This document shows, in pieces, positions 16,198-25,631 of a stretch of 64,000 nt of DNA. The notes under the pieces were generated by a model. That model saw only the letters and a program-made list of their open reading frames with translations. It was not told the origin of the DNA and did no database searches. Origin of the DNA: JAAXGI01 sp965206975 (GTDB taxonomy: Bacteria > Gemmatimonadota > Gemmatimonadetes > Longimicrobiales > Gaopeijiaceae). Each line of letters opens with the position of its first letter. The first letter of the stretch is position 1. Location: positions 3,410,001 through 3,474,000 of the forward strand of contig OZ242253.1 in the NCBI GenBank assembly GCA_965206975.1, written 5' to 3'. Made by a program: the position numbers and the translations under genes.

Positions 16198-16761
16198 TTA
16201 TCGGTTGAATTGATTCATGGCCGCCTCGATCCCGTCCCGGATCCAGAGCCCGATGGCCCCGGTCAGCGCCGGAAGGAGCGCCACGATCTCATCCTCATCC
16301 TCCGCAGCCATGTCGGAGAGCACCCAGTCCTTCAAGCGATACCCCTCGGGCGGCACGCCCACCCCGAGCCGGAGCCGGGGATACTCGGTGGTCCCCAGGA
16401 CCGACGCCACCGACGCGAGCCCGTTGTGGCCCCCCGCACTCCCCCTCGCGCGAAAACGCACCCGACCCACGGGGAGAGCTGCGTCGTCGACCACGACGAG
16501 GAGGTCCCTCGATACATCGAGGCGCTCGCGCTCTACCAGGGGCCGGATGACCGCGCCGCTGAGGTTCATATAGGTGATCGGCTTGACAAGGAGCACGTTG
16601 GCGCCCTCCACCTCCCCCCGGCTGACGAGCGCGCGTGCGTGCATTTCGAAGCCGCCGAACCCCCAGTCGTACGCGAGGCGGTCCACGACCCACCACCCCA
16701 CGTTGTGCCGGTTCCCCTCGTACGCCGACCCGGGGTTTCCAAGGCCAGCCACGAGCTTCAT
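16198..16761 (-). CDS. pth: Peptidyl-tRNA hydrolase
   Basis: A 187-residue Pth enzyme that frees tRNA from stalled peptidyl-tRNA. Conserved sites: GLGNPGSAYEGNRHNVGW with the catalytic His at about residue 20, KPITYMNLSG (about 60-69), VVVDDAALPVGRVRFR and SAGGHNGLASV. Length is normal (about 190). It lies 33 bases after rplY and 10 before hppA, consistent with one transcript prs-rplY-pth-hppA. Confidence 0.95.
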   Translation of the reverse strand: MKLVAGLGNPGSAYEGNRHNVGWWVVDRLAYDWGFGGFEMHARALVSRGEVEGANVLLVKPITYMNLSGAVIRPLVERERLDVSRDLLVVVDDAALPVGRVRFRARGSAGGHNGLASVASVLGTTEYPRLRLGVGVPPEGYRLKDWVLSDMAAEDEDEIVALLPALTGAIGLWIRDGIEAAMNQFNR

Positions 16762-16794
16762 CTCAGCGTCCGGGATTGGCGGTGGAGAGGCGTC

Positions 16795-17451
16795 CTACTC
16801 AGCCGCCTCCTCGCTCTCCGCGGTCTCCCCCTCCGGAGCGACCGCATCCTCCGCCTCGACCACCTCCGCCTCGCCGACGAGCTCGAGCTCGGTCGGCACC
16901 TGGACAGTGCAGAGCGTGCGCTGGGGATCGAGCATGACCTCGACGCCTTCGGGGAACACGATGTCCTCGATTCGAACCACCTCGCCGATCGCAAGCTCAC
17001 CGACGTCCACCGGGAATGCCTCGGGTATGTCCTTCGGGAGGCAGCGGACCGGGATCTGATGAATCGCCTGCTCCAGGATCCCGCCGTCCCGGACGCCGGC
17101 CGGGATCCCCTCGATGTGTACGGGCACATCCAGCTCGACCGTCACCCCGGATTGGATCCGCAGGAAGTCGACGTGAAGCACCTCCGGCCGCGCCGGATGC
17201 GTCTGGATCTCACGCACCAGCGTCGGGACGGGGGCCTCCTGTCCCATGATCTCCAGGTTGATGATCGTGTTGTCCACGGAGATCGAGTGGAAGAGATGGA
17301 CCGCGTCGTGCGTATTGAGTGCGATCGACAGCGGATCGCCGCCCGCGCCGTAGACCACGGCCGGGAGCTGACCGTCCACCCTCAGCTTTCGGGCCGGCCC
17401 CTTTCCCCGGCCCTCCCGGTGTTCCGCCCTGAGCGTCACCTGCGTCGCCAT
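16795..17451 (-). CDS. rplY: Large ribosomal subunit protein bL25 (CTC/TL5 type)
   Basis: A 218-residue 5S-rRNA-binding protein of the long CTC form. The N-terminal bL25 domain (TLRAEHREGRGKGPARKLR, VPAVVYG-type turn as LPAVVYGAGG) is followed by a TL5 beta domain (residues about 95-185). The acidic tail of about 30 residues (AEVVEAEDAVAPEGE) is common in this form. It lies between prs and pth, the conserved order in many bacteria. Confidence 0.95.
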   Translation of the reverse strand: MATQVTLRAEHREGRGKGPARKLRVDGQLPAVVYGAGGDPLSIALNTHDAVHLFHSISVDNTIINLEIMGQEAPVPTLVREIQTHPARPEVLHVDFLRIQSGVTVELDVPVHIEGIPAGVRDGGILEQAIHQIPVRCLPKDIPEAFPVDVGELAIGEVVRIEDIVFPEGVEVMLDPQRTLCTVQVPTELELVGEAEVVEAEDAVAPEGETAESEEAAE

Positions 17452-17497
17452 GATTCTACCCTCACGTCAGGGCCACATCGGGCCCGCGGTTCTTTTC

Positions 17498-18466
17498 TCA
17501 GCCTTCCGTGCTCGAGCTCTGGAAGAGCGCGCTGACCGATTCGTTCGAGTGGATGTGATCGATCGCCCGGGCGAGAAGCGGCGCCACGGAGAGCACCTTG
17601 AGCCCCGGGAACCGCCGCTCCTCCGGGATCGGGATCGTGTTCGTCACCACGAGCTGGGTGAGCGGCGCCCGACCGAGCCTCTGGGGTGCTTCCCCCGATA
17701 GGAGTGCGTGGGTGGCACATGCATAGACGCTCGCGGCCCCACGCTCCTTCAGTGCGTATACGGCCGAGGCAATCGTCCCCGCCGTATCGATCATGTCGTC
17801 CGTGATGAGGCAGTCCCGCCCCTTCACTTCCCCCACTACGTTCAGGACCTCGGATTGATTGGGGGCGGGTCTCCGCTTGTCGATGATTGCAAAGCTCCCG
17901 CTCAACCGGCGTGCGAAGCCTCGCGCCATCTTCGCGGAGCCCACATCGGGCGCCACCACGACCAGGTCGTTGAGTCCCTTGTCGACAAAGTACCTGGTCA
18001 GTACCGGCAGCGCGTACAGGTGGTCGACCGGGATATCGAAGAAGCCCTGTATCTGGTGCTGATGGAAGTCGACACCTAGGACCCGGTCCGCGCCGGCGGT
18101 GACGATCAGGTTCGCCGCCAACTTCGCGCCGATCGCCACCCGGGGCTGGTCCTTTCGGTCCTGGCGGCTGTAGCCGAAGTAGGGGATCACCGCCGTGACG
18201 CGGGCGGCCGAGGCTCGCTTTGCCGCGTCGATGAGTAGGAGGAGCTCCATGATGTTGTCAGACGGCGGAATCGTCGGCTGAATGATGATGACGTCCCGGC
18301 CGCGCGCATTCCGATCGATGCGGACAAAGATCTCCCCGTCGGCGAAATCGCGGATCGATGCCCCATCTACGGACTTCCCGAGATGCTCACCGATCTCCTC
18401 TGCGAGTGGGCGATTGGCCCGCCCGGAAAGGAGTAGGAGAGGGCCCCGCCCCAAGATCTCGTCCAT
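17498..18466 (-). CDS. prs: Ribose-phosphate pyrophosphokinase
   Basis: A 322-residue PRPP synthetase: ribose-5-phosphate + ATP gives PRPP for purine, pyrimidine, His and Trp synthesis. Visible: LLLLSGRANRPLAEEIGEHL start, catalytic flexible loop GYSRQDRKDQPR (about 98-109), DFHQHQIQGFF, and the PRPP loop DCLITDDMIDTAGT (about 220). I chose ATG 18466 (MDEILGRGP); an in-frame ATG at 18505 would add 13 residues and has no better ribosome site. It is the first gene of the rplY-pth-hppA run. Confidence 0.94.
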   Translation of the reverse strand: MDEILGRGPLLLLSGRANRPLAEEIGEHLGKSVDGASIRDFADGEIFVRIDRNARGRDVIIIQPTIPPSDNIMELLLLIDAAKRASAARVTAVIPYFGYSRQDRKDQPRVAIGAKLAANLIVTAGADRVLGVDFHQHQIQGFFDIPVDHLYALPVLTRYFVDKGLNDLVVVAPDVGSAKMARGFARRLSGSFAIIDKRRPAPNQSEVLNVVGEVKGRDCLITDDMIDTAGTIASAVYALKERGAASVYACATHALLSGEAPQRLGRAPLTQLVVTNTIPIPEERRFPGLKVLSVAPLLARAIDHIHSNESVSALFQSSSTEG

Positions 18467-18851
18467 CGCTCCCGCTGGTCCGATCGTAACCCCGAAATAG
18501 CCCATAAAGGTAGAGTTGGCCGGGGAGGGCGTCAACGTGGCACGGCTCCACGAGAAGAATCTCTCCGACCCGGGGGCTCCACCGTCGAAGTGCTGCCGCA
18601 GGTCCTGCGCTCCGCCGCCGAAGCGGCTCTGCCCTATCGATATCACTCCCAAGCCCCACACCGGCAAGGGGTTCCGGTTTCGATCGCGGCGCCCCGCCAA
18701 CTCAAGGCGGGACGGCTCCACTCCCCTCCGTCGCTCGGGGGGGGGGGGGTGAATCGCGCGCTGCCCCGTCCGCCGATACAGCCGATACTAATGGAAGAGC
18801 AAAGCACATGTCGTGACGTCCTCGTCCCATGATCTCCGCTAGGAGGCCGCG
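18467..18851. other. Divergent intergenic region with 13-base G run
   Basis: 385 bases upstream of prs on one side and of a pseudogene on the other. It contains an uninterrupted run of 13 G at 18737-18749. Such runs are prone to slippage and to sequencing error. No gene is supported here. Confidence 0.55.
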
Positions 18852-20330
18852 ATGAATACCATCCGTTGACTATCCTGTACGCGTGTGTCTTCGGGGCGGG
18901 CGTCGCCCCCGTGCAGGCCCAGTTCGAGAATGTGCGCTCTCTCGAGTTCCCGACCTCCGAGACGGGCCAGGCGCAGCAGCACTTCCTTCGGGGGTCGCCA
19001 TCCTGCACAGCTTCGGGTGGAACCAGGCCATCGAGTAGTACCGGGCGGCCCAAGAACTCTCTCCCGACTTCGCGCCCGCGTACTGGGGCGAGTCACTCTC
19101 CTACAATCACCCGCTCAACTCGCAGATGGACCCCGAGGAGCCCCGCCGGGTGCTTGAGCGGCCTGGGTGCGACGAGGGAGGAGCGCCTTGCGAGGGCACC
19201 GACGGATCGCGAGAAGGGATTTCTCCAGGCCGTCGAGGTGCCCTGGGGGAGGGGGGGGGACCAGCGGGAACGGCGCGTGGGGCACATGGAGGCGATGAGG
19301 GACCTCTACGAACGCTATCCGACGACCCGGAGGTAGCGGCATTCTACGCCCTTTCGATGCTCGGCGCGGTGAGTGCGACCCGGGGTCTCAGCCAGCGGCT
19401 AAACATCAGGGCGGGCACGATCACGCTCGGGCTTCTCGCCGAACATCGGCATCACCGAGGGGCTGCCCACTATACGATTCATGCCTTCGACAACCCACTC
19501 CACGCACCCCTGCAATCGAGACATCCAACCTCTTCGCAGATATTGCCGCCGCCGCCGCTCACGCCCGCCACATGCCGACGCACATCTTCATCCAACACGG
19601 GATGTGGGGCCGCGTCTCCTACAACAACCAGTCAGCCTACGACGCGGCCCGCGAGCTCTGGAGCGAGCGCATCGAGAGCATGGCGGCGGGCGGAATCCTC
19701 GAAGGCGGTCCGCGCCAAGAGCGCGGGGACAACTGCGCGGTGAACACCGTCGCCCTCCTCAAGTCCCGCTATGTCGCTGAGACCGAGGAGTGGAGCATCG
19801 CGCCCGTGACGGGGGAATCCTCGCCGAACGAGCTCTTCGGAACGGCGCTGAGCACATACCGGCTGGGCGATCGCGGTGCGCTGGCGCGCGTCGAGGCTGA
19901 ACTCAGGAAGCGCGGCGGGAGCGGGAACGCCTCAGTCATCCAGAATGAGGTTAGCGCGCTCCTCCACGCGGCAGCGGGCGACACCGAGCGCGCCTCGGGC
20001 TTCATGGCCGATGCCATGGCGACGGTCGAGGCCGCCGCTCCCCCTCGCGGTGCGGCTTCGCCCATCAAGCCCGTGCACGAACTCTACGGCGAGATTCTCT
20101 TCGATCTGGGCCGTCCCGCTGAGGCGATCGAGAAGTTCGAGACCTCTCTCCTCCGGATGCCGCGCCGGGCCTGCTCGCTACTCGGCCTCACCCGCGCGGC
20201 CGCCGGTACGGGGGACGCGTAGAGAAGGCGATTGAGGCTTACCGCGAGCTCATGGAAGTGTGGGCCGGACGCACGTCGTTCGACGGATACCGGGAGGCTG
20301 CGCTACGTGGAAGTAAACGAGGGCGCGTAG
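18852..20330 (+). pseudogene. Decayed secreted TPR-type protein
   Basis: Remains of one protein scattered over all three + frames. A good ribosome site (AGGAGG at 18841-18846) precedes ATG 18852, but the frame stops after MNTIR; the signal peptide continues in another frame (LYACVFGAGVAPVQAQFENV). Then GVAILHSFGWNQAIE is followed by an in-frame TAG (19036-19038) and YRAAQELSPDFAPAYWGESL. Further pieces are TDREKGFLQAVEV, DPEVAAFYALSMLGAVSATR, AAHYTIHAFDNPLHAP, ARHMPTHIFIQHGMWGR (from about 19572), ASPIKPVHELYGEILFDLG, AYRELMEVWAGRTSFDGY and the end LRYVEVNEGA-stop at 20330. At least six frame changes and one nonsense codon are needed. The layout suggests helical TPR-like repeats. Parts of the middle also appear to be missing. 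Confidence 0.85.
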
Positions 20331-20619
20331 GCGCCCCGCGAACCCCGCCGACCGTACCAGGAGCGATCGTCCTCTGCAGGAGGTATGGGGGAAGCCGGGT
20401 ATGGCGCCAGGGGCGCGGGTTCGGCCCAAGCCCCTGCCCGGCGGAGCGACATCGGTACGCCGTGAGGAGCGATACGCCTGACTCGCGAGCAGCGGCCTTC
20501 CCACGGGACCCGGCAACGACGCGAGAGCCAAGCCACCGGCCCCTGCTCCCTCCTAAGGAAGCCGAGCGGGGCCTTCGCTCGGAGCCTGGCCTCCTCAGTG
20601 CGTTCGGGTCAAGCGGGAC

Positions 20620-21465
20620 TCAGCGCCCGAGTTCGGCCTCGATTTCGTCGTAGAAGCCGGGGATGCTCCTCTGCATGAAGAGCCCGTCTTCCTGCATTGT
20701 CCAGCTGAGCGCATCCGTCTGGATCCTGGTCGGCGCCTCGCTCCGTGACATCCCCCCTCGGATGAGCTCCGCCATCCTCGCACGCACCTGCTCCATCTGA
20801 TTGCGGAAACTCACCACATCGTCGCGATCCATGACCGGACCGTGGCCTGGGATCGCCGTACCGAAGTCGAGGGTCAGGATGTTGTTCAGCGTCGAGACCC
20901 ACCCCTTGCTGCTCCCCCCGTTCGCATAGTCGATGAAGGGAGCGATGGCGTGGAGGAGATCACCCCCGTGAACGGTCGCAAGGTCGGGGAAGTAGATCAC
21001 TGCGTCCCCGTTTGTATGTCCGGTGCCCATGTGGAAGGCACGCACCTCAACGCCGGCGAGGTAGACGGCCGTCTCGTCGGTGAACACCACGCGAGGCGGC
21101 GCATCCTGATCGCCCCTCAGCATATTGTCTCTCGCGTTCTGGTGGGCGATGATCTCGGCAATCTGGATGTACGACGGGTTACTCCCCGTGTGATCCCCGT
21201 GGTGATGAGTGTTGAGCACGTAGCGGACCGGCTCGCTGCTCACCTGGCTAACCAGCTCCTGGATCGCGGCAAAGTTCTGGGGGAACTTGTCGTCGATCAG
21301 GATCGCCCCCTCATCCGTCACGCGGACGCCGACGTTTCCGCCCGGACCAAAGATCACGTAAAGTCCGTCCTTCACCATCTCGATGGAGAGCTCGTCCTGG
21401 GCCTCCCCTTGGGCCACCCCGAGCGAGAGAGCGACCACGGCAATGAGCGCACTCTTCATGGTCAT
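20620..21465 (-). CDS. Secreted metallo-beta-lactamase-fold hydrolase
   Basis: A 281-residue MBL-fold metal hydrolase with a signal peptide (MTMKSALIAVVALSLGVAQG, cleavage near GEAQ-D). The zinc motif is THHHGDHTG (about residues 83-91), with later ligands in MGTGHTNGDAVIYFPD (about 150-165) and GTAIPGHGPVMD (about 215-226). The substrate is unknown; this group includes quinoprotein-relay and lactamase-like periplasmic enzymes. ATG 21465 is preceded by GGAGGAA about 13 bases up; a GTG nine bases upstream is closer to that site and could be the true start. It lies 80 bases downstream of an NHL-propeller gene on the same strand. Confidence 0.85.
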   Translation of the reverse strand: MTMKSALIAVVALSLGVAQGEAQDELSIEMVKDGLYVIFGPGGNVGVRVTDEGAILIDDKFPQNFAAIQELVSQVSSEPVRYVLNTHHHGDHTGSNPSYIQIAEIIAHQNARDNMLRGDQDAPPRVVFTDETAVYLAGVEVRAFHMGTGHTNGDAVIYFPDLATVHGGDLLHAIAPFIDYANGGSSKGWVSTLNNILTLDFGTAIPGHGPVMDRDDVVSFRNQMEQVRARMAELIRGGMSRSEAPTRIQTDALSWTMQEDGLFMQRSIPGFYDEIEAELGR

Positions 21466-21544
21466 TCGAAACACGGTTCCTCCCGCCCCGTACGGGGTGC
21501 CTTGAGTAAGACTGCAGGTGACGTTCGAGCGAAATCGGACACCG

Positions 21545-22699
21545 TCACATCGCGGGCCTCGGCCCCATCCCCACGAAGGTGAACTTCTGCACACGCCGAT
21601 TCACGGGCTCGAGCGGGGTGACCTCGGTAACATACAGATTCCCTCTCGAGTCCACGTCCATGTGGTGGAGCGTTCCGAAATCACCTGGTGCCGAGCCCCA
21701 CTCCCCGAAGGAATAAAGAATCTCGAGCGTCTCGCGCTCGAGAACCATTACCCGTGCCTCGCTCCGGTTCCCGACGTAGAGGAAGCGCTGCCCGGGATCC
21801 GAGGAGAAGGCCGTGCTGGCGGCGGTCGTCCCATTCCCGCACGCCGGGGCCAGGCACCCGCGGCCGATGAACACCTGATCGAGGTACTCGCCCTCTGTCG
21901 TGAATACCTGTACGCGCTTGCCCCCCCGATCTGACACATACACCCGCCCGTCGTCCGACACCTTCGCCGCGTGGACGGGCGGCACGAAGACGGGTGGCCC
22001 CCTCCCCTCCTGCTCGAGAGCCCACCCCGGGTCCGGCTCCACATCCCGTGGCGCTTCCCCGAAGGCGCCCCACATCCGCTTGAACCCGCCCGTATCGGCG
22101 TCGAGCACGATGACCCTCTGGTTCCCGTAGCCATCCGCCACGAAGAGCTCGTTCGTCGGAGGGTGAACCCAAACGTCCGCCGGACGGCCGAAGTTCTGCG
22201 CGTCCTCGCTCCCCCGACTCTCCCCCGGCATCCCGATCTGCATCACGAACTCGCCGTCCATCGTGAACTTGAGCACCTGATCGACCGGACCGTTACCCCC
22301 TACCCATACGTAGTCGTTGTGGTCGACGAAGATGCCGTGCTCGGAATCGGGCCACTCGTAGCGCGAGTCCGGGCCTCCGCCCCATCCCTGAACGAGATTC
22401 CCCTCTGGATCGAATTCGAGGACGGCGGGCGCAGCCATCCCGGCCTCCTCCGGCCCGAGCGATGCCGGGCGATGCAGCACCCAGACGTGGTCTCGGCGAT
22501 CCACCGCCACGCTCGCCACCACCCCGAGGACCTGGCCCTCGGGAAGCGTGGGCCAGTCGGCCGCCACCTCGAAGAGCGGTACGTCGTCCTGTAGGAGTTC
22601 CGCTTCACCGGGGCTGCCCACCGGGTCCGCGCCGCCGAAGGGAACGATGACGAGGAGGGGCACGAGGAGCACCGCTCCAATCCAAAGCGCCCGTGTCAT
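21545..22699 (-). CDS. Exported NHL-repeat beta-propeller protein (copy 1)
   Basis: A 384-residue six-bladed beta-propeller. Signal/anchor at residues 4-24 (ALWIGAVLLVPLLVIVPFGG). NHL blades show the repeating pattern V(A)VDxxxxVWV..R / VFVADGYGNQRVIVLD / RVYVSDRGGKRVQVF / LYVGNRSEARVMVLE / NLYVTEVTP, as in peptidyl-alpha-hydroxyglycine lyase-like proteins. No catalytic residues can be assigned by eye, and it may be a ligand-binding scaffold. GGGAGG lies six bases before ATG 22699. It is one of three related genes in 4 kb (this, 22850 and 24392), probably ancient duplicates. Confidence 0.85.
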   Translation of the reverse strand: MTRALWIGAVLLVPLLVIVPFGGADPVGSPGEAELLQDDVPLFEVAADWPTLPEGQVLGVVASVAVDRRDHVWVLHRPASLGPEEAGMAAPAVLEFDPEGNLVQGWGGGPDSRYEWPDSEHGIFVDHNDYVWVGGNGPVDQVLKFTMDGEFVMQIGMPGESRGSEDAQNFGRPADVWVHPPTNELFVADGYGNQRVIVLDADTGGFKRMWGAFGEAPRDVEPDPGWALEQEGRGPPVFVPPVHAAKVSDDGRVYVSDRGGKRVQVFTTEGEYLDQVFIGRGCLAPACGNGTTAASTAFSSDPGQRFLYVGNRSEARVMVLERETLEILYSFGEWGSAPGDFGTLHHMDVDSRGNLYVTEVTPLEPVNRRVQKFTFVGMGPRPAM

Positions 22700-22849
22700 A
22701 TCTGCCTCCCTGGGTTGTGAGTGGGATGAGTCAGGGCCGCTGGCCCGGGGCCCCGGGGCCTGCACCTCCCCGGCAGCGCCGTCCCCCTCGGTGAAGGGAA
22801 GGTGACATCTTGGTCACCGGGTAGCCGCCGGGCAACGACTGCCGGAGCG

Positions 22850-23953
22850 CTACCCGCCGGACCCGCTTCCCTCCGAGGCGACATCCTCGGGATCCAGGAT
22901 CAACTTCTGCACGCGCCAGTTCGAGGTCTCCGCAACGTAGAGCTCGGTCTCCGTCGGGCACGCGAGCCCGTGCGCACCGGAGAAGTCTCCGAGACCGCGT
23001 CCGGATCGCCCGATGACGCCGAGCACCTCTCCCTCCAGCGTCGCCTTGATGATCCTTCCCGGGAAGGTGGTCTCGCCGACGTAGATCACGTCCGAGCCCT
23101 CGGGGATGCATAGGGCGTTCGGCGCCCCGATGTTTCGGACCGTGGAGAGATCCTCAGGAGTCGAACCGTTCACGGCCTTCGAGCCCGGGGCGACCGGGAC
23201 GTGGAGCGTGAACATCCGAATGAAGCTCCCGTCCGTATCGAAGACCTGGATCCGACGGTTCCCGCGGTCACCGACGTAGACGTTGTCCGCGCGGTCGATC
23301 GCAATGCTGTGCGGGGCCCGGAACTCTCCGGGTCCCGCTCCGGGCTCGCCCCAGGACTTCACCCAGTCCCCATTCATGTCGCACTTGGCCACACGGGAGT
23401 TGATATAGCCATCGGTGATGTACGTGTTGCCCCGGGAGTCCCACGCGACGTCCGTCGGCTGGCGGAACCGGCCGTCCTGCGGCGGAAGGGGCGGGGTGGG
23501 ATGGGTGTGATCATAGGCCGCGGCGTGCGTCGCCTCCTCCTTCCGGCCGAACACCCAGACGACACGCCCCTCCGGGTTCATGCGGATGATCATGTCCGAA
23601 CCCTTGTCGACCGTCCAGATATCGTCGTTCCGGTCGATCCGGACCGCGTGCGCGAAGGACCAGCCATAGAGGCCCTTCCCGTGCTCGCGCACGAATTCGC
23701 CCGTGGGGGCGAACTCGAAGAGCTGGGCCGCCATCGAAGCGTAGGCTGGTCCCCCGTAGGGATTCGAGCGGCTGAAGACGAAGATGTGGCCACGCGAGTT
23801 CACGGCCACCCCGCCGACCTCCCCGAAGTTCATCCCCTCTGGGAGCTGGAAGAAGTCGGATACGGACTGAAATGGGATCTCGGGGACGCCCTGGCCGCTC
23901 GCGGGGAGCCACCCGAGGACGAGCGTTATGACCACCGCAAGTGAGACTCTCAT
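22850..23953 (-). CDS. Exported NHL-repeat beta-propeller protein (copy 2)
   Basis: A 367-residue secreted beta-propeller with a signal peptide (LAVVITLVLGWLPASGQG). Blade motifs include GGVAVNSRGHIFVFSRSN, FAHAVRIDRNDDIWTVDKG, PTDVAWDSRGNTYITDGYIN, PHSIAIDRADNVYVGDRGN and ELYVAETSNWRVQKL, again NHL/PAL-like. GAGGAGA precedes ATG 23953 at good spacing. It is upstream of copy 1 on the same strand with 150 bases between, so they may share a transcript, and it is divergent from copy 3. Confidence 0.86.
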   Translation of the reverse strand: MRVSLAVVITLVLGWLPASGQGVPEIPFQSVSDFFQLPEGMNFGEVGGVAVNSRGHIFVFSRSNPYGGPAYASMAAQLFEFAPTGEFVREHGKGLYGWSFAHAVRIDRNDDIWTVDKGSDMIIRMNPEGRVVWVFGRKEEATHAAAYDHTHPTPPLPPQDGRFRQPTDVAWDSRGNTYITDGYINSRVAKCDMNGDWVKSWGEPGAGPGEFRAPHSIAIDRADNVYVGDRGNRRIQVFDTDGSFIRMFTLHVPVAPGSKAVNGSTPEDLSTVRNIGAPNALCIPEGSDVIYVGETTFPGRIIKATLEGEVLGVIGRSGRGLGDFSGAHGLACPTETELYVAETSNWRVQKLILDPEDVASEGSGSGG

Positions 23954-24391
23954 CGGTCTTCTCCTCTGGATCCGGGACGCCCGGAGGTACGCAAACCCTA
24001 GTGGGCGGGGGCAGCACGCCGGGAAGCTCCCCGCCTGATCCTAGCCGCCGGGCTTCGTCGCATCCAGTACTGGAATCTCGGGGACGCCCCGTCTCGCGCT
24101 CACGCGAACCTCTCGCACCTGCTTCAGCACGCCCAATCGATCTCGATACCCGCTGGACCAATGTCAGCATCTCCTCCCCCGGAGCGATCCGCCCTTCCTC
24201 AGCTCGAGCGAACAAACTCTCAGAGAGGACACTGCTACTTCAAACAGACCGGACACCGCTATCGCAATCCTACACGGCGTCGCCGGCAGATCTGGCGCCT
24301 CAATTCCCGTGCCTCTATTCTGGGCAGGCTGACTTTAATCCCTGCGGGCCCGCGGGCCCGACCTAGCTTGGATCCAAGAGGAGATTCCGTC
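23954..24391. other. Divergent promoter region between propeller genes
   Basis: 438 bases between divergent NHL genes, both with good ribosome sites at its ends. A perfect 16-base palindrome (half-site CGGGCCCG) lies at 24345-24360, about 30 bases before the + strand start and just after a TTTAAT at 24334. It could be an operator. No gene is supported. Confidence 0.45.
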
Positions 24392-25495
24392 ATGTCGAAG
24401 AGTGTCCGAGGCGCATCTCGGTTGGTTCTCGGAGCAGCGCTGGTCGCAGCGGCGTTCCAAGGTGAGGCGCGGGCCCAGATGGGACCGAACCCATACCGTC
24501 CGGTCGGCGGGCTCCAGGCGGGGACAGGACCCGGCCTCATCGGCGAACCGTGGGCGAAGCTCCCCGGGGGGCGGGCGATGGGATCGCCTGGCGGAATCGA
24601 GATCGATGTGGACGGTGAGCATCTCTGGACCATCGTGCGGTGCGGCAACGACGGGACCCCGCGGGGGAGCCAGACGTACTGCGACGAATCCGACCTAGAC
24701 CCGATCCTGCGCTTCGATCGGGACGGGAACATCGTGACGGCCTTCGGAAGCCTCATGTTCGCCTGGCCACACGGCATTCATGTGGACCGGGACGGTGACG
24801 TCTGGGTGACGGAGGCGGGCGAGGGGGAGTCGACCCTCGTGGAAGGTCGCGTCTTCGGCCATCAGGTATTCAAGTTCTCCCCGCGGGGCGAGCTCCTCAT
24901 GACCCTGGGTGAAGCGGGCGTTCCTGGCGACGGACCCCATCACTTCTCGGCCCCGAGCGACGTCGTCACTGCTGCGAATGGCGACATCTTCGTCGTGGAC
25001 GGCCACAATCAGAATGGGAACAACCGGATCGTCCACTTGGCGAGCGACGGGACCTTCATCAAGGAGTTCGGAGAGACGGGTCACGGCCCCGGCCAGCTGT
25101 ACGGGCCGCACGCAATCGCGATGGATGCAGACGGACGCCTCTTCGTGGCGGATCGGCAGAACATGCGGATCGTCATCTTCGATCAGGACGGAAACTACAT
25201 CAACCGGTGGACACAGTTCGGGATGCCGAGCGACATCGCGATCGACGGAAATGGCAGGATCTATGTGGCCGATTCGGAGTCGGACATGACGCAGAATCCC
25301 GGGTGGGAGAAGGGAATCCGGATCGGGGACGTGGCTACGGGGTGGGTGGAGCACTTCATCCTCGACCCGGGTGACAACCCACCGATTACAGCCGGTGGTA
25401 GCGGAGCCGAGTCCCTTACGGTGGACCGCTTCGGGAACATATTCTCCGGGGAGCCACGTCCTCAGCGCGTGATCAAGTACGTGAAGGTGAGGTAG
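24392..25495 (+). CDS. Exported NHL-repeat beta-propeller protein (copy 3)
   Basis: A 367-residue secreted propeller with a signal peptide (LVLGAALVAAAFQGEARAQM). Blades include GGIEIDVDGEHLWTIVRCG, PHGIHVDRDGDVWVTEAGE, PSDVVTAANGDIFVVDGHN, PHAIAMDADGRLFVADRQNM and PSDIAIDGNGRIYVADSES. AGAGGAG lies nine bases before ATG 24392; a longer upstream frame is shadow. It contains a pair of cysteines in an early blade (VRCGNDG, QTYCDES) that could form a disulfide. Related in design to the two - strand copies. Confidence 0.86.
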   Translation: MSKSVRGASRLVLGAALVAAAFQGEARAQMGPNPYRPVGGLQAGTGPGLIGEPWAKLPGGRAMGSPGGIEIDVDGEHLWTIVRCGNDGTPRGSQTYCDESDLDPILRFDRDGNIVTAFGSLMFAWPHGIHVDRDGDVWVTEAGEGESTLVEGRVFGHQVFKFSPRGELLMTLGEAGVPGDGPHHFSAPSDVVTAANGDIFVVDGHNQNGNNRIVHLASDGTFIKEFGETGHGPGQLYGPHAIAMDADGRLFVADRQNMRIVIFDQDGNYINRWTQFGMPSDIAIDGNGRIYVADSESDMTQNPGWEKGIRIGDVATGWVEHFILDPGDNPPITAGGSGAESLTVDRFGNIFSGEPRPQRVIKYVKVR

Positions 25496-25631
25496 GGGAG
25501 TTCCGGGCGGGGCAGCGGCCGCGGGCAACGACGGGTGACGTGGCGCAGGCCGGGGCAGAATGCTGCACTGGCGTTGCTCCCCCGACCACGCGGCCGGCAC
25601 TCAACTTCAGGGGTCCATCGGGGCTCTTTCG

